Shown: positions 6,367 to 14,667, counted from the stretch's first letter. The stretch is 14,667 nucleotides of DNA from Planctomycetota bacterium (GCA_029573975.1 JAKQBU010000607.1:1-14667), one strand, 5' to 3'. A program made the numbers and translations. The notes: generated from the sequence alone by a model not told the origin.

Positions 6367-7179
6367 ATGAAAAAGTGCGGTATGTTTCTGTTTGTTATGC
6401 TGTTCGTTGCCAGTTTTTGTCCCCCGCGTGCCGGGGCCGCCACCAGCGCCCGCTACCATGAACGGGTGGCCAGCACCATGAACGAGTCCCCCGATATTCC
6501 CGGAAGTATCGTTATCAACGTCTCCAACTTCTACGGCAAGGCCGAGACCAGCGGGACGGGCGCCGCCCTTCCCGGGGCCAGCGGGCCTTACGCCGAGGCT
6601 GTCCTTGACATGACGGGCGATGCGGGCGGGCTGAGCGGGATCGCCTCCGCATCCGTGAGCTATTACTTCGGCGTCGAGGGTGCGGCGCTGCCGGCCGGAG
6701 TGGACGCCGTGCCTCTCATTATCGATGCCATGCTTGTCATGGAGGTGGATCTGGTTGGGAATCCCGTAATCGATCAAGGTAATGCTTTTGCCGGAATTAC
6801 GGTTACTCCCTATGATCAGCCGTCCCAGCGTGCGATCCTCCACGGGTACCGGAATATTGCGCCCTTTCCGGAACCTCCGATAATCGTGTGGGAGGACCGG
6901 ACCTGGAATCCCACGTTCAACCTCGGCATGGGTCCCGGCGTCGAGGGGAATATTTACCTCCAGGCGTTTCTGATGGCCCGTGTCGGTGAGCACGGCAACT
7001 CCGTGCGCCTCCGGGCGGTGGCTGATCCCATTATCAGCATTGATCCCGACTTCGCCCGGGCGTACCCCGGTTACTCCGTCGTCACCAGCCCGGGCGTGAT
7101 TGCCCCCGAACCCTACATCATCTGTCTGCTGGGATTGGGAGCTGTGGGATTGATCAGAGTGCGAAAACGGACAGGTTAA
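6367..7179 (+). CDS. Secreted PEP-CTERM surface protein
   Basis: A 270-residue protein. It has an N-terminal signal peptide (KK, hydrophobic core about 6-17, cleavage probably after AGA near residue 24). The middle domain is acidic and beta-rich with no recognised catalytic motif. The C-terminus is a PEP-CTERM sorting signal: Pro-Glu-Pro at 247-249, a hydrophobic helix with LLGLGAVGLI, and a basic end RVRKR. Such signals are processed by an exosortase, which is not in this window, and the proteins are usually surface or matrix components of Gram-negative biofilm formers. It is a single gene with its own strong promoter and long leader. It converges with the HD-GYP gene 75 bases away. The precise function is unknown. 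Confidence 0.8.
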   Translation: MKKCGMFLFVMLFVASFCPPRAGAATSARYHERVASTMNESPDIPGSIVINVSNFYGKAETSGTGAALPGASGPYAEAVLDMTGDAGGLSGIASASVSYYFGVEGAALPAGVDAVPLIIDAMLVMEVDLVGNPVIDQGNAFAGITVTPYDQPSQRAILHGYRNIAPFPEPPIIVWEDRTWNPTFNLGMGPGVEGNIYLQAFLMARVGEHGNSVRLRAVADPIISIDPDFARAYPGYSVVTSPGVIAPEPYIICLLGLGAVGLIRVRKRTG

Positions 7180-7254
7180 CCCGCATTTGCAAATAAAATC
7201 TGCCCCCTTTATTTTCCTGCCCCCAAACCCGACCCCAGGCCCGCCGGAATCCAA

Positions 7255-8682
7255 TCAAAAAGACATCGCCTCATCCGGCGACACAAAATACCGGCAGGCA
7301 ATCCGCACCAGTTGACTTTCTATTTCCGCCTTGCCCAGATGCGCGGCGGAAGCCTGCTGAAAGTCATGGTACAATGCCGGCGCCATTTCCAGAAATGGAT
7401 CCAGCAGTTCCGGATCGAAATGGGTTCCCCGTCCCTGGCGCAAAATCGCCAGCGATTCTTCCAGAGAAAGCGGCTCCTTATACGGCCGCCAGGCAATCAG
7501 TGCATCAAACACATCCGCGATGCAGAAGATCCGCGCTGCCCGCGGAATCGTTTCCCCGGACCGCCCCTCCGGATATCCGCTGCCGTCAAATTTCTCATGA
7601 TGAAACCGCACTACATCCGCCCCGTCCCCCAGCCATTGCGATCCCTGGACGATCTCCGCGCCATGGATCACGTGCTTCTGCATTTCGGTGCGCTCCGTTT
7701 CCGTCAATGAACCCTGCTTTCGCAGAATGGCATCCTGCTCGCCGATCTTGCCGATATCGTGAATGAGTGCTCCCTTGAACAGCCCCCGGATTCCGGCGGG
7801 GTCCATACCGACCGCCTCGGCCAGCCGGACGGCCATAATCGTCACCCGAAAATTATGTTCGCTGGTATCATTGTCACGCTTGGCGATGGTGCTGCTCAGT
7901 ACGGTCAGCATCTCGAAGTACGACTGCAGCAGCCGGACCACCGCCCTCGTCAGACGCCGGATCAGGTGCAGGATCAGCGGGTATAAAATCATACTGGTCA
8001 GCAGCACGATTCCATGTACCGCCAGCACCGAACGCCAAATCATTCGGCGGCCCGCCGCGGTCACCTGCGGACTCACCTCATACACCCCCTCCATATATCC
8101 GATGCCCTGCCCTGCCGCATCGGTAATCTCGACCACCAACTGGATGCAAACCGGCTCTTTTCCCGCCATCCGCCTGGACCACACCTTCCCTGCCGGCGGA
8201 AACCGCTGCGGGCTTTGATTCAGCCGCATGGCCATCGTCTCCGGCGGCTGACGGTCCTGCGCTGCCATCTGCACCATCCGTTTGCGGTTTCTGTCGTACA
8301 CCGCCGCATACACAAAACGGCCGTCCGGATGCTCCGCTGCCCGGTCCTGTCTGGCCCCCAGCTCTCTTTGCCATTCCTCCGCATCGGCCGGCTCGCCTTT
8401 TTCCATCAGCCTTTGGATTTGTTCGCGGAGGGGCGCCATCTGTTCTTTCCCGTGCCGTACAATATTTTCATTCAGCTCCCGCCGCAGGTACGCCAGGACT
8501 AACGCCCCAAACAATACCGCCAGAACCACCGCGGTAATCGCTACCCGCACCAGGACCTGCTTGCGAACCTTCCCCGCCAGATACCGGTACGTGCTTCTCT
8601 GCAGTTCCTCTCTTGCTCGCCTTCTCTCTGCCTGCCCTTCCCAATCCGGCCTATCTTCGCTTTCCCTATTACTGGCTGTCAT
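7255..8682 (-). CDS. Membrane HD-GYP protein, probable cyclic-di-GMP phosphodiesterase
   Basis: A 475-residue protein. A charged N-terminus is followed by a TM helix (about 44-65), a periplasmic domain of about 150 residues (66-215) that may sense a signal, a second TM helix (about 218-240), then the HD-GYP domain (262-440). Metal-binding and signature residues are intact: HDIGKIG (308-314), His337 and His340, HHEKFDGSGYP (361-371) and IAD (388-390). All features expected for hydrolysis of cyclic-di-GMP are therefore present. It starts three bases after the phosphofructokinase stop with no clear ribosome binding site, which suggests translational coupling. It is the last gene of an apparent glgP-pfk-HD-GYP operon. 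Enzyme class is well supported; the sensed signal is unknown. Confidence 0.87.
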   Translation of the reverse strand: MTASNRESEDRPDWEGQAERRRAREELQRSTYRYLAGKVRKQVLVRVAITAVVLAVLFGALVLAYLRRELNENIVRHGKEQMAPLREQIQRLMEKGEPADAEEWQRELGARQDRAAEHPDGRFVYAAVYDRNRKRMVQMAAQDRQPPETMAMRLNQSPQRFPPAGKVWSRRMAGKEPVCIQLVVEITDAAGQGIGYMEGVYEVSPQVTAAGRRMIWRSVLAVHGIVLLTSMILYPLILHLIRRLTRAVVRLLQSYFEMLTVLSSTIAKRDNDTSEHNFRVTIMAVRLAEAVGMDPAGIRGLFKGALIHDIGKIGEQDAILRKQGSLTETERTEMQKHVIHGAEIVQGSQWLGDGADVVRFHHEKFDGSGYPEGRSGETIPRAARIFCIADVFDALIAWRPYKEPLSLEESLAILRQGRGTHFDPELLDPFLEMAPALYHDFQQASAAHLGKAEIESQLVRIACRYFVSPDEAMSF

Positions 8683-8685
8683 ATT

Positions 8686-9954
8686 TTATAGAATCCCGAA
8701 TCTCGCCGGCTGGCCCGTTGTCGCCAGAACCGCCTGCCAGATCAAGCCATCCAGATCCAGCCGCTTTTTGGCGGTCGCAATCAGTCCGGTCGGGACATGG
8801 ATAAAGGTACCGTGGATCATCCCGATGACCAGGCCCGTCTTGCCCGCCATAGCGGCATGTACCGCCTGCCGCGCATACTGATCACAAATAATCGCGTCCT
8901 CACAGTTGGCCGGCATACTGCACAATTGATAGCTGGGATCGAAGTAGCGAATGGTGACAGGAATCGCCTCCGCCTTGAAAAAAGCCTCCATTTTTTCGCG
9001 CAGAAACAAACCAATTTCCTTAAGCCGCATGTGGCCGGAGGCATCTTTCACCCCGGATTCGCCCGGGATCAGGTCTTGTCCGGCGCCTTCGGCCACCACG
9101 ATGACCGCGTGGCTGCGGGCCAAAATCCTTTTCTTCAGGGCCGCCAGAAATCCGCCGGGGCCCTCCAGTTGGAAAGGCAATTCGGGAACCAGCGTGAAAT
9201 TCACATCCTGGCTGGCAATGGTTGCCCCGGCGGCAATGAATCCGGCGTTACGTCCCATGAGCTTGACCAGGCTGATGCCGTTCAATCGGCTATGCGCTTC
9301 TGTATGGGCGGCGTCAATGACCCGGCGCGATTCGTCCAGTGCCGTCAGATAGCCGAAGGTGCGCATGACATATTGGACGTCATTGTCGATGGTTTTGGGC
9401 ACTCCTACCACGGCCAAGGGATATCCGCGTTTTTTGGCCGCTTCGTACAGGGCATAAGAGCCGCGCTGGGTCCCGTCGCCCCCGATGCAAAAAAGAATAT
9501 CCACCTTGCGGCGGATGAGATTTTCCACCGCTATTTCCGTATCGACCGGCCCCCGCGAAGTCCCCAATATCGTGCCGCCCTCTTTGTGAATTTTGTCCAC
9601 CATCTCCGGGGTGAGAAGCCACGGTTCCATACCGCCGCTGGGATCCAGCCCCTGATAGCCGCAGCGAAAGCCGATGACTTCGGGAACTCCATATCCGTAA
9701 TGCAGCTCCAGAAACAGCGACCGGATGACGTTGTTAAGACCGGGACAGAGGCCTCCGCAGGTGACAATTCCGGCCCGCGTCCGGCCTGGCTCGAAGAACA
9801 GCCTCTCGCGCGGCCCCGCCAGCTCGAAGAGATTGCCCGTCTCCGGGGCAACGCCCTGCCTGAATATCACCAGTTCCGGCATCCGGTCCTGGTCGTGGAC
9901 AAAGTTTTTTTTCGGCGAGGGGAAACGGCACTCGCCCAGGGTCGTAATTTCCAT
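8686..9954 (-). CDS. pfkA: 6-phosphofructokinase, plant-type, probably ATP-dependent
   Basis: A 422-residue protein that phosphorylates fructose 6-phosphate in the cytoplasm. Key motifs are GGLCPGLNNVIR (67-78), GTSRGP (131-136), GGDGTQRG (158-165), PKTIDND (186-192, catalytic Asp in TIDND) and MGRNAGF (233-239). The Gly after GGD predicts ATP rather than pyrophosphate as donor, whereas the Lys in PKTIDND is typical of pyrophosphate enzymes and of the plant-type ATP enzymes. The extra N-terminal region of about 60 residues also fits that longer group. ATG at 9954 is favoured over a TTG three codons earlier because AGGAG lies ten bases upstream of it. It follows glgP by 40 bases and precedes the HD-GYP gene by three, so hexose phosphate from glycogen can feed directly into glycolysis. 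Confidence 0.9.
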   Translation of the reverse strand: MEITTLGECRFPSPKKNFVHDQDRMPELVIFRQGVAPETGNLFELAGPRERLFFEPGRTRAGIVTCGGLCPGLNNVIRSLFLELHYGYGVPEVIGFRCGYQGLDPSGGMEPWLLTPEMVDKIHKEGGTILGTSRGPVDTEIAVENLIRRKVDILFCIGGDGTQRGSYALYEAAKKRGYPLAVVGVPKTIDNDVQYVMRTFGYLTALDESRRVIDAAHTEAHSRLNGISLVKLMGRNAGFIAAGATIASQDVNFTLVPELPFQLEGPGGFLAALKKRILARSHAVIVVAEGAGQDLIPGESGVKDASGHMRLKEIGLFLREKMEAFFKAEAIPVTIRYFDPSYQLCSMPANCEDAIICDQYARQAVHAAMAGKTGLVIGMIHGTFIHVPTGLIATAKKRLDLDGLIWQAVLATTGQPARFGIL

Positions 9955-9994
9955 GGCCTGCAAACTCCTGTTTTATAAATCCACTGGTTACATC

Positions 9995-12505
9995 TCACAC
10001 ATCGTTGACGGGAACAGGCTTGACCTGCCAGATTTTTTCGCAGTATTCCCGGATGGAACGGTCGGAAGAAAAGTATCCCATCCGCGCCACATTGAGAATC
10101 GACATGCGATTCCACGCCGTCGGCCGGTCCCAGAGTTTGCTGACCTGTTCCTGGCAGGCGATGTAATCGGGATAATCCGCCAAAAGCATAAACGGATCCG
10201 GCCCCAGCAGGTTTTCCACCAGTGGACGGAAGAGATTGCTATCGCTTTTGGACAGCGCTCCGGAGGTAATCAGGTCGATAACGCCGCGCAGTTCGGCGTT
10301 CTGTTCGTAGATGGCCCGCGGCTGATAGCCTCGCTGCCGGATTTCCCGGACTTGTTCGGCCTTCAGGCCAAACAGGAAAAAATTTTCCGCCCCGACCGCC
10401 TGGCGGATTTCGATATTCGCGCCATCCAGCGTTCCGATGGTCAGGGCGCCATTGAGCGCGAATTTCATATTGCCGGTTCCGCTGGCTTCCATACCCGCCG
10501 TGGAAATCTGCTCGGATAGATCCGCCGCCGGATAAATGGATTGGGCATTTTTCACATTGAAGTCGGGGAAAAATACCACCTTGAGCCGGCCGCCGATCTC
10601 CGGATCACGGTTAATCACCTCTCCTGCGGAGGTAATCAGTTTAATCATGAACTTGGCGGTCTGATACGCCGGCGCCGCCTTACCCCCGAAGAGAAACGTC
10701 CGGGCCGGAATATCCAAATCGGGATTTTGCTTCAATCTAAGGTAGAGCGTCAAAATATGGAGAAGATTCAAATGCTGGCGTTTGTATTCGTGGATCCGCT
10801 TGACCTGAATATCAAAAAGCGAGTCCGGCGCCACCTCAATCCCCGTTCGCTCCTGAATCAGCCGGGTTAGACACCGCTTGTTTTCCCGTTTTGCCTCCTG
10901 CCAGCGTTGCTGAAATCCGGGATCATCCGCCAGCGCTTCCAGATGCCGCAGTTCGTCCAGTTGCCGCGGCCAGGTATCTCCTATTTTTTCGGTAATCAGA
11001 GCCGACAGCCGCGGATTGCTCCGCAGCAGAAAACGCCGGGGCGAAACGCCGTTGGTAATACTGTAAAACCGCTGCGGGTACATCGCCACCCAGTCGGGCA
11101 GCACCTCGCGCTTCAGCAGTTCGGTATGCAGGGCGGCCACCCCATTGACGGCGTGGCTGCCGGCGCAGGCCAGATGGGCCATGCGGACCGAACGCTCACC
11201 CTTTTCGTCGATCAGCGACATGCGGGCGACGCGCCCCTCATCCCCCGGATAGCGCCGCCGGACCTCCTCCAGCAGCCGCCGGTTAATTTCGTAGATGATT
11301 TCCAGATGCCGCGGCAGCAGCCGCCCGAACAGCCCCACCGGCCATTTCTCCAACGCCTCCGGCATCAGCGTATGATTCGTGTATCCCATGGTCCGCACCG
11401 TCACATCCCACGCCGTCTCCCACTCCAGGCCGTGCACGTCCACCAGCAGCCGCATCAGTTCCGCCACCGCCACCGCCGGGTGCGTATCATTCAACTGTAC
11501 CGCCCAGTGATTGTAAAAATTCTCCGGCCGGCCGCCGTAGCGCATATGAATGCGGAACATGTCCTGCAAGGCGCTGGAGACGAAGAAAAACTGCTGCTGG
11601 AGCCGCAGCGTCTTGCCCTGCGGCGACTGGTCATTGGGATACAGCACCTTACTGATATTTTCGGACTTGATTTTTTCTTCCACCGCCTGGAAATAATTCC
11701 CGACATTGAACGCGGCAAAATCAAAGGATTCCACCGCTTCCGCCCGCCACAGCCGCAGCGTATTACAGGTGTTGACATGGTAGCCCAGAATCGGGGTATC
11801 ATGCGGCACCGCTTTCACCACATACGCCGGAATCCAGCGCATCCGGTACCGGCCCTGGTCATCCCGCCAGCTTTCCGTCCGCCCGCCGAAGGGCACTTCC
11901 ACCGCCAGTTCCGGCCGGGCGATTTCCCACGGATTGCCCCAGCGCAGCCATTTGTCCGTAATTTCCACCTGCCAGCCATCCCGGATTTCCTGGTCGAAAA
12001 TCCCGAACTCATAGCGAATCCCATATCCCAGCGCCGGGGCCTCAATTGTCGCCAGCGAATCCAGATAACACGCCGCCAGCCGCCCCAAACCGCCGTTGCC
12101 CAGCCCCGGCTCTTCCTCCTGATCCAGCACATCCTCCAGATCAAATCCCTCGTTGGCCAGCGCCTCACGCATCGCCTCAAAGATACCCAGATTGACCAGG
12201 TTAACACCCAACTGCGGTCCCATCAGATACTCCGCCGATAAATACGCGGTAAGCTTCACTTTCGGATGGTTCAGCAGGGCCTGCACCGTCCCCACACTCC
12301 GCTGAAACATGCGATCCCGCACCGCATACGCCGCCGCCAGATACACATCATTGCGCGAGGCCGTCCGGGGATGCCGCCCCTGAACATAAAAAAGATGTTC
12401 GCAAAATGACCGTTGCAAGGCCATGACGCTTAATCCGGTACGGACATCTTCCCCGTCCTGGACGAACACCGGCTCGGTTTTACACGGATTTGGTTTTTTA
12501 GTCAT
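9995..12505 (-). CDS. glgP: Glycogen/maltodextrin phosphorylase
   Basis: An 836-residue enzyme that releases glucose 1-phosphate from alpha-1,4-glucans using phosphate and pyridoxal phosphate. It is full length for the family. N-terminal motifs include LSAEYLMG and PGLGNGGLGRLAACYLDSLAT. The pyridoxal phosphate signature EASGTGNMKFALNG is intact, with the cofactor lysine at about residue 681, followed by GTLDGANIE. ATG at 12505 is chosen because GGAG stands about seven bases upstream; a longer upstream frame lacks such a site. It is the first gene of an operon with phosphofructokinase and the HD-GYP protein. Whether glycogen or maltodextrin is preferred cannot be told from sequence alone, and no other glycogen gene is visible in the window. 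Confidence 0.95.
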   Translation of the reverse strand: MTKKPNPCKTEPVFVQDGEDVRTGLSVMALQRSFCEHLFYVQGRHPRTASRNDVYLAAAYAVRDRMFQRSVGTVQALLNHPKVKLTAYLSAEYLMGPQLGVNLVNLGIFEAMREALANEGFDLEDVLDQEEEPGLGNGGLGRLAACYLDSLATIEAPALGYGIRYEFGIFDQEIRDGWQVEITDKWLRWGNPWEIARPELAVEVPFGGRTESWRDDQGRYRMRWIPAYVVKAVPHDTPILGYHVNTCNTLRLWRAEAVESFDFAAFNVGNYFQAVEEKIKSENISKVLYPNDQSPQGKTLRLQQQFFFVSSALQDMFRIHMRYGGRPENFYNHWAVQLNDTHPAVAVAELMRLLVDVHGLEWETAWDVTVRTMGYTNHTLMPEALEKWPVGLFGRLLPRHLEIIYEINRRLLEEVRRRYPGDEGRVARMSLIDEKGERSVRMAHLACAGSHAVNGVAALHTELLKREVLPDWVAMYPQRFYSITNGVSPRRFLLRSNPRLSALITEKIGDTWPRQLDELRHLEALADDPGFQQRWQEAKRENKRCLTRLIQERTGIEVAPDSLFDIQVKRIHEYKRQHLNLLHILTLYLRLKQNPDLDIPARTFLFGGKAAPAYQTAKFMIKLITSAGEVINRDPEIGGRLKVVFFPDFNVKNAQSIYPAADLSEQISTAGMEASGTGNMKFALNGALTIGTLDGANIEIRQAVGAENFFLFGLKAEQVREIRQRGYQPRAIYEQNAELRGVIDLITSGALSKSDSNLFRPLVENLLGPDPFMLLADYPDYIACQEQVSKLWDRPTAWNRMSILNVARMGYFSSDRSIREYCEKIWQVKPVPVNDV

Positions 12506-12533
12506 GAGAAGGCTCCTTAATCTGTATATACCA

Positions 12534-12561
12534 TCCATACCACATCCCCGGCCCAAGTCAA
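12534..12561 (-). promoter_or_regulatory. Candidate promoter of the glgP operon
   Basis: On the minus strand TTGACT (12556-12561) is followed at 16 bases by TATGGA (12534-12539), about 30 bases before the glgP ATG. The -35 is good and the -10 weak. It faces the DUF2284 promoter, so the two operons diverge from a region of about 260 bases. Confidence 0.35.
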
Positions 12562-12659
12562 GTCATAAAATACCCCATCCCCCCTTCCGGCCGGCCTTCC
12601 CCAGCCGGTACGGTTATTTTTGCACGCCGCGGCAGCCGATGATTTTTTGTATCAAAAGG

Positions 12660-12687
12660 TTGATAATACCCTGGACGAGGGTATAAT
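12660..12687 (+). promoter_or_regulatory. Promoter with embedded inverted-repeat operator, DUF2284 operon
   Basis: TTGATA (12660-12665) and TATAAT (12682-12687) are 16 bases apart. Nearly the whole spacer is a perfect dyad, ATACCCT (12666-12672) and AGGGTAT (12678-12684) around GGACG, with its right arm overlapping the -10. This arrangement suggests a repressor or activator binding between the promoter elements. Transcription would start near 12694. Confidence 0.55.
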
Positions 12688-12768
12688 GCGCGCGAGTGCA
12701 TATATGCCGGTTCGTTGCGGCAATATGGGTGCAGCGTGCATAGGAACGCCGGTTTCCGGCTATGGATT

Positions 12769-13314
12769 ATGACTGACAAAACTCAAAAATCAGCAAAACG
12801 GACCGTACTGTCCCATCGAGAGTTGCTGGATCTGGTTCGGCAAGCACCCGGTGTGCAAGCCGCTGCCGTACTTTCCCCCTCAAAAGTAATCACGGCTCCC
12901 TGGGTGCGATTGAAATGCCAGTTCGGCTGCGGGGGTTATGGACAAAGCCTGGTTTGCCCGCCCTTCAGCCCGACGCCCGAACAGATGCGGGCGGTTCTGG
13001 ACTCGTATAAGCGAGCGGTCCTCATCCACTTTGATGCCGGGACGGATATTAAAGCCGCCGTTGCCGGCCTGGAGCGGACGATCTTTCTGCGCGGCGCCTG
13101 GAAGGCCTTCGGGCTGGGCGCCGGCCCCTGTTATTTCTGCCGCCAGTGTAATCTCAAGGCCAAAGAATGCCGCCACCCGGAACAAGCCAGACCTGCCATG
13201 GAGGCCTGCGGTATCGATGTCTTCTCTACCGTTAGGCAGGCCGGTTTCCCCATCGAGGTGATTCGGACGCGGCGGCAGTGTCCCAATTATTATGGGATGA
13301 TCCTGGTAGATTAG
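12769..13314 (+). CDS. DUF2284 family cysteine-rich putative metal-binding protein
   Basis: A 181-residue cytoplasmic protein with nine cysteines arranged as in the DUF2284 family: KCQFGCGGYG with Cys50 and Cys54, CPPF with Cys63, then GPCYFCRQCNLK with Cys121, Cys124 and Cys127, Cys134, the EACGIDV segment with Cys147, and Cys171. The CxxCxxC cluster suggests binding of a metal or an iron-sulfur cluster, but the biochemical role of the family is not established to my knowledge. ATG at 12769 is chosen; an upstream TTG at 12715 is less likely. No strong ribosome binding site is seen. The gene ends in TAG and lies 37 bases before the muramidase gene, so both may share the operator-bearing promoter. 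Confidence 0.82.
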   Translation: MTDKTQKSAKRTVLSHRELLDLVRQAPGVQAAAVLSPSKVITAPWVRLKCQFGCGGYGQSLVCPPFSPTPEQMRAVLDSYKRAVLIHFDAGTDIKAAVAGLERTIFLRGAWKAFGLGAGPCYFCRQCNLKAKECRHPEQARPAMEACGIDVFSTVRQAGFPIEVIRTRRQCPNYYGMILVD

Positions 13315-13351
13315 AGATGGGAGACGGAAAACTTTCGCAGGGAGTACAGTT

Positions 13352-14557
13352 ATGAAATTCCGGCTGGGGATCCTGTTGTTGATTTGTCTGGCCATCGAGG
13401 GCTGTAAAAAGGAGGTGCGGACCGGCCTGGACCGGGTGGAGGGATGGGCGGCGGTTTTTGCCAACCGGCGGGTGGGGATTATTACCAATCACACCGGGTA
13501 CAACCGGGATGGGAAATTTATCGTTGAGGTCTTTCGGGAAATGGAGGGGGTTCAGGTGGCGGCCCTGCTTGGACCGGAGCATGGGGTGGCGGGCCTGGCC
13601 TAGGCAGGGGAAAAGGTGGAAAATCAGGAGCCGTCGAGCTATGGGATTCCCATCTATAGCCTTTATGGAGAAAACCGCAAGCCAACACTGGAAATGCTGG
13701 AGAATGTGGATATTCTGGTTTTTGATATTCAGGATGTAGGGGCGCGTTTTTATACCTACATTTCGACGATGGCCCTGGCGATGGAGGCGGCGGCGGAAAA
13801 AGGCATCCCGTTTGTGGTGCTGGACCGGCCCAATCCGATTGGGGGCCAGCAGGTGCAGGGGAATGTCCTGGATCCGGCCTTTGCCACCTTTGTCGGTTTG
13901 TACCCGATTGCCACCCGGCATGGCATGACGGCCGGCGAGCTGGCAAAGATGTTTAACGGGCAGGGCTGGCTGGCTGGTTCCGTGCGGGCGGATCTGCTGG
14001 TAATACCGGTGAGCGGCTATCAACGTTCCTGCTGGTACGATCAGACCGGACTGGCGTTTATCAAACCTTCCCCGAACATACCGGACCTGCAGACGGCGGC
14101 GGTCTATCCGGGGATATGTCTGCTGGAAGGAACCAATGTATCAGAAGGCCGGGGGACGGATGCCCCTTTTCTGCAATTTGGCGCACCGTGGATCGATGCG
14201 GAGCAATTGACGGCGGAATTAAATGGTCTGCATCTGGCCGGATTGAAATTTGAGGCGGCGGCGTTCACGCCGGCTTCGTCCAAGTTCAAGGATGAAAAAT
14301 GTTGGGGCGCACGAATTCTTGTAACCGACCGAAATAAAATGGACCCCTGCTGGGGTGGGGTTCTGATCGTCGATGCCCTCTATCGAATGTACCCCGACCG
14401 GTTTGCCTGGCACGAAAACCATTTTGACCGGCTTTGCGGCACCGACCGGGTCAGGAAAGCGATTATGGAACACCAGCCGCTGGGGGATTTAAAAGCAGAC
14501 TGGCAAAAAGAAATCACCGCATTCAAGCAGCTACGGGCAAAATATTTGCTGTATTGA
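13352..14557 (+). pseudogene. namZ: NamZ-like exo-N-acetylmuramidase lipoprotein (DUF1343), interrupted by an in-frame TAG
   Basis: The open frame is full length for DUF1343 (about 400 codons) but codon 84 (13601-13603) is TAG. The upstream part has a signal peptide with lipobox-like IEGC (Cys18), the ITNHTG motif (44-49) and GPEHG (74-78). After the stop the same frame continues AGEKV and carries all later family motifs: YSLYG, DIQDVGARFYTYI, DRPNPIGG, RHGMTAGELA, PSPNIP, EGTNVSEGRGT, FGAPW and the C-terminal YLLY. Members release N-acetylmuramic acid from peptidoglycan fragments for wall turnover or recycling. GGGAG eight bases before the ATG supports the start. A GTG at 13616 could restart translation but would lack the signal and the GPEHG motif. 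The absence of any other damage points to a very recent mutation, a sequencing error or readthrough. Confidence 0.82.
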
Positions 14558-14574
14558 AAGTGGGCGAATACCCA

Positions 14575-14667
14575 TTAATCGGTTTTCGGGCCGTGCTCTT
14601 CCACCACCAGGGCCACGGGGGAAGGGACCGGCTGGCCTTGTTCGCGGAGTTTTTCCACCCTTTCCAT
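14575..14667 (-). CDS. C-terminal end of an unidentified minus-strand gene
   Basis: A minus-strand frame of 30 codons ending in TAA at 14575 is open to the right window edge; its first visible codon is an ATG at the very edge. The residues (Lys/Glu-rich start, then PVPSPVALVVEEHG) show codon use like the neighbouring genes. It would converge on the muramidase gene with 17 bases between stops. It is too short to identify. Confidence 0.4.
   Translation of the reverse strand: MERVEKLREQGQPVPSPVALVVEEHGPKTD

Noticed and set aside
8797..9978. Long open frame antisense to phosphofructokinase
   Set aside because: The opposite strand carries every catalytic motif of the enzyme; the antisense protein has no recognisable features.
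10907..12241. Long open frame antisense to glycogen phosphorylase
   Set aside because: Extremely His/Arg/Pro/Gln-rich low-complexity translation, typical of the shadow of a GC-rich gene.
12660..12687. Classic MerR-type promoter
   Set aside because: MerR-type promoters have an extended 19-20 base spacer; this one is 16, so the dyad is better treated as a generic operator.
13601..13603. General TAG recoding in this organism
   Set aside because: The neighbouring DUF2284 gene ends naturally at a TAG (13312-13314) where the family C-terminus is expected, so TAG functions as a stop here.
13616..14557. Independent gene starting at GTG 13616
   Set aside because: It is in the same frame as the upstream part of the DUF1343 gene, separated by one TAG, and both parts are needed for the full family domain.

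Overview
The window is about 14.7 kb of moderately GC-rich bacterial chromosome, densely coding on both strands. No tRNA, rRNA, CRISPR array or intact insertion sequence was seen. The mix of genes (a PEP-CTERM surface protein, a quinol-oxidase-like complex fused to cytochrome c, plant-type phosphofructokinase, a NamZ/DUF1343 muramidase, DUF2284, several lipoproteins) fits a Gram-negative of the PVC group, most likely a Planctomycetota/Phycisphaerae-like lineage. That placement is inference from gene content, because no phylogenetic marker gene is present.

Left part (1-2400): a minus-strand pair made of the start of an unidentified gene and a small single-pass membrane protein. A plus-strand thioredoxin-fold lipoprotein follows, with a structured leader (about 733-796) that partly resembles the cyclic-di-GMP-I (GEMM) riboswitch. 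It converges on a minus-strand lipoprotein of unknown function.

Respiratory operon (2284-5694): a clear sigma70-type promoter (TTGCAT-17-TATAAT) leads into a two-subunit cytochrome bd-superfamily oxidase-like complex and a thioredoxin-like protein with a CGDC motif. Subunit I has no room for a Q-loop and carries a C-terminal cytochrome c domain (CLRCH, MPPF), plus an unusual second CX4CH motif. This suggests an oxidoreductase that uses heme c rather than canonical quinol oxidation.

Middle (5695-7179): about 670 non-coding bases with two promoter-like elements and several hairpins. The second promoter (TTGACA-17-TAAAAT) gives a leader of about 225 nt for a secreted PEP-CTERM-anchored protein.

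Minus-strand operon (12556 to 7255): glycogen phosphorylase, then ATP-type phosphofructokinase, then a membrane HD-GYP protein predicted to degrade cyclic-di-GMP. Storage-glucan breakdown and entry to glycolysis are thus linked to second-messenger turnover in one apparent transcription unit.

Right part (12660-14667): a promoter containing a perfect inverted repeat drives a cysteine-rich DUF2284 protein and a NamZ-like muramidase lipoprotein. The muramidase is interrupted by one in-frame TAG. The window ends in what looks like the C-terminus of a minus-strand gene.
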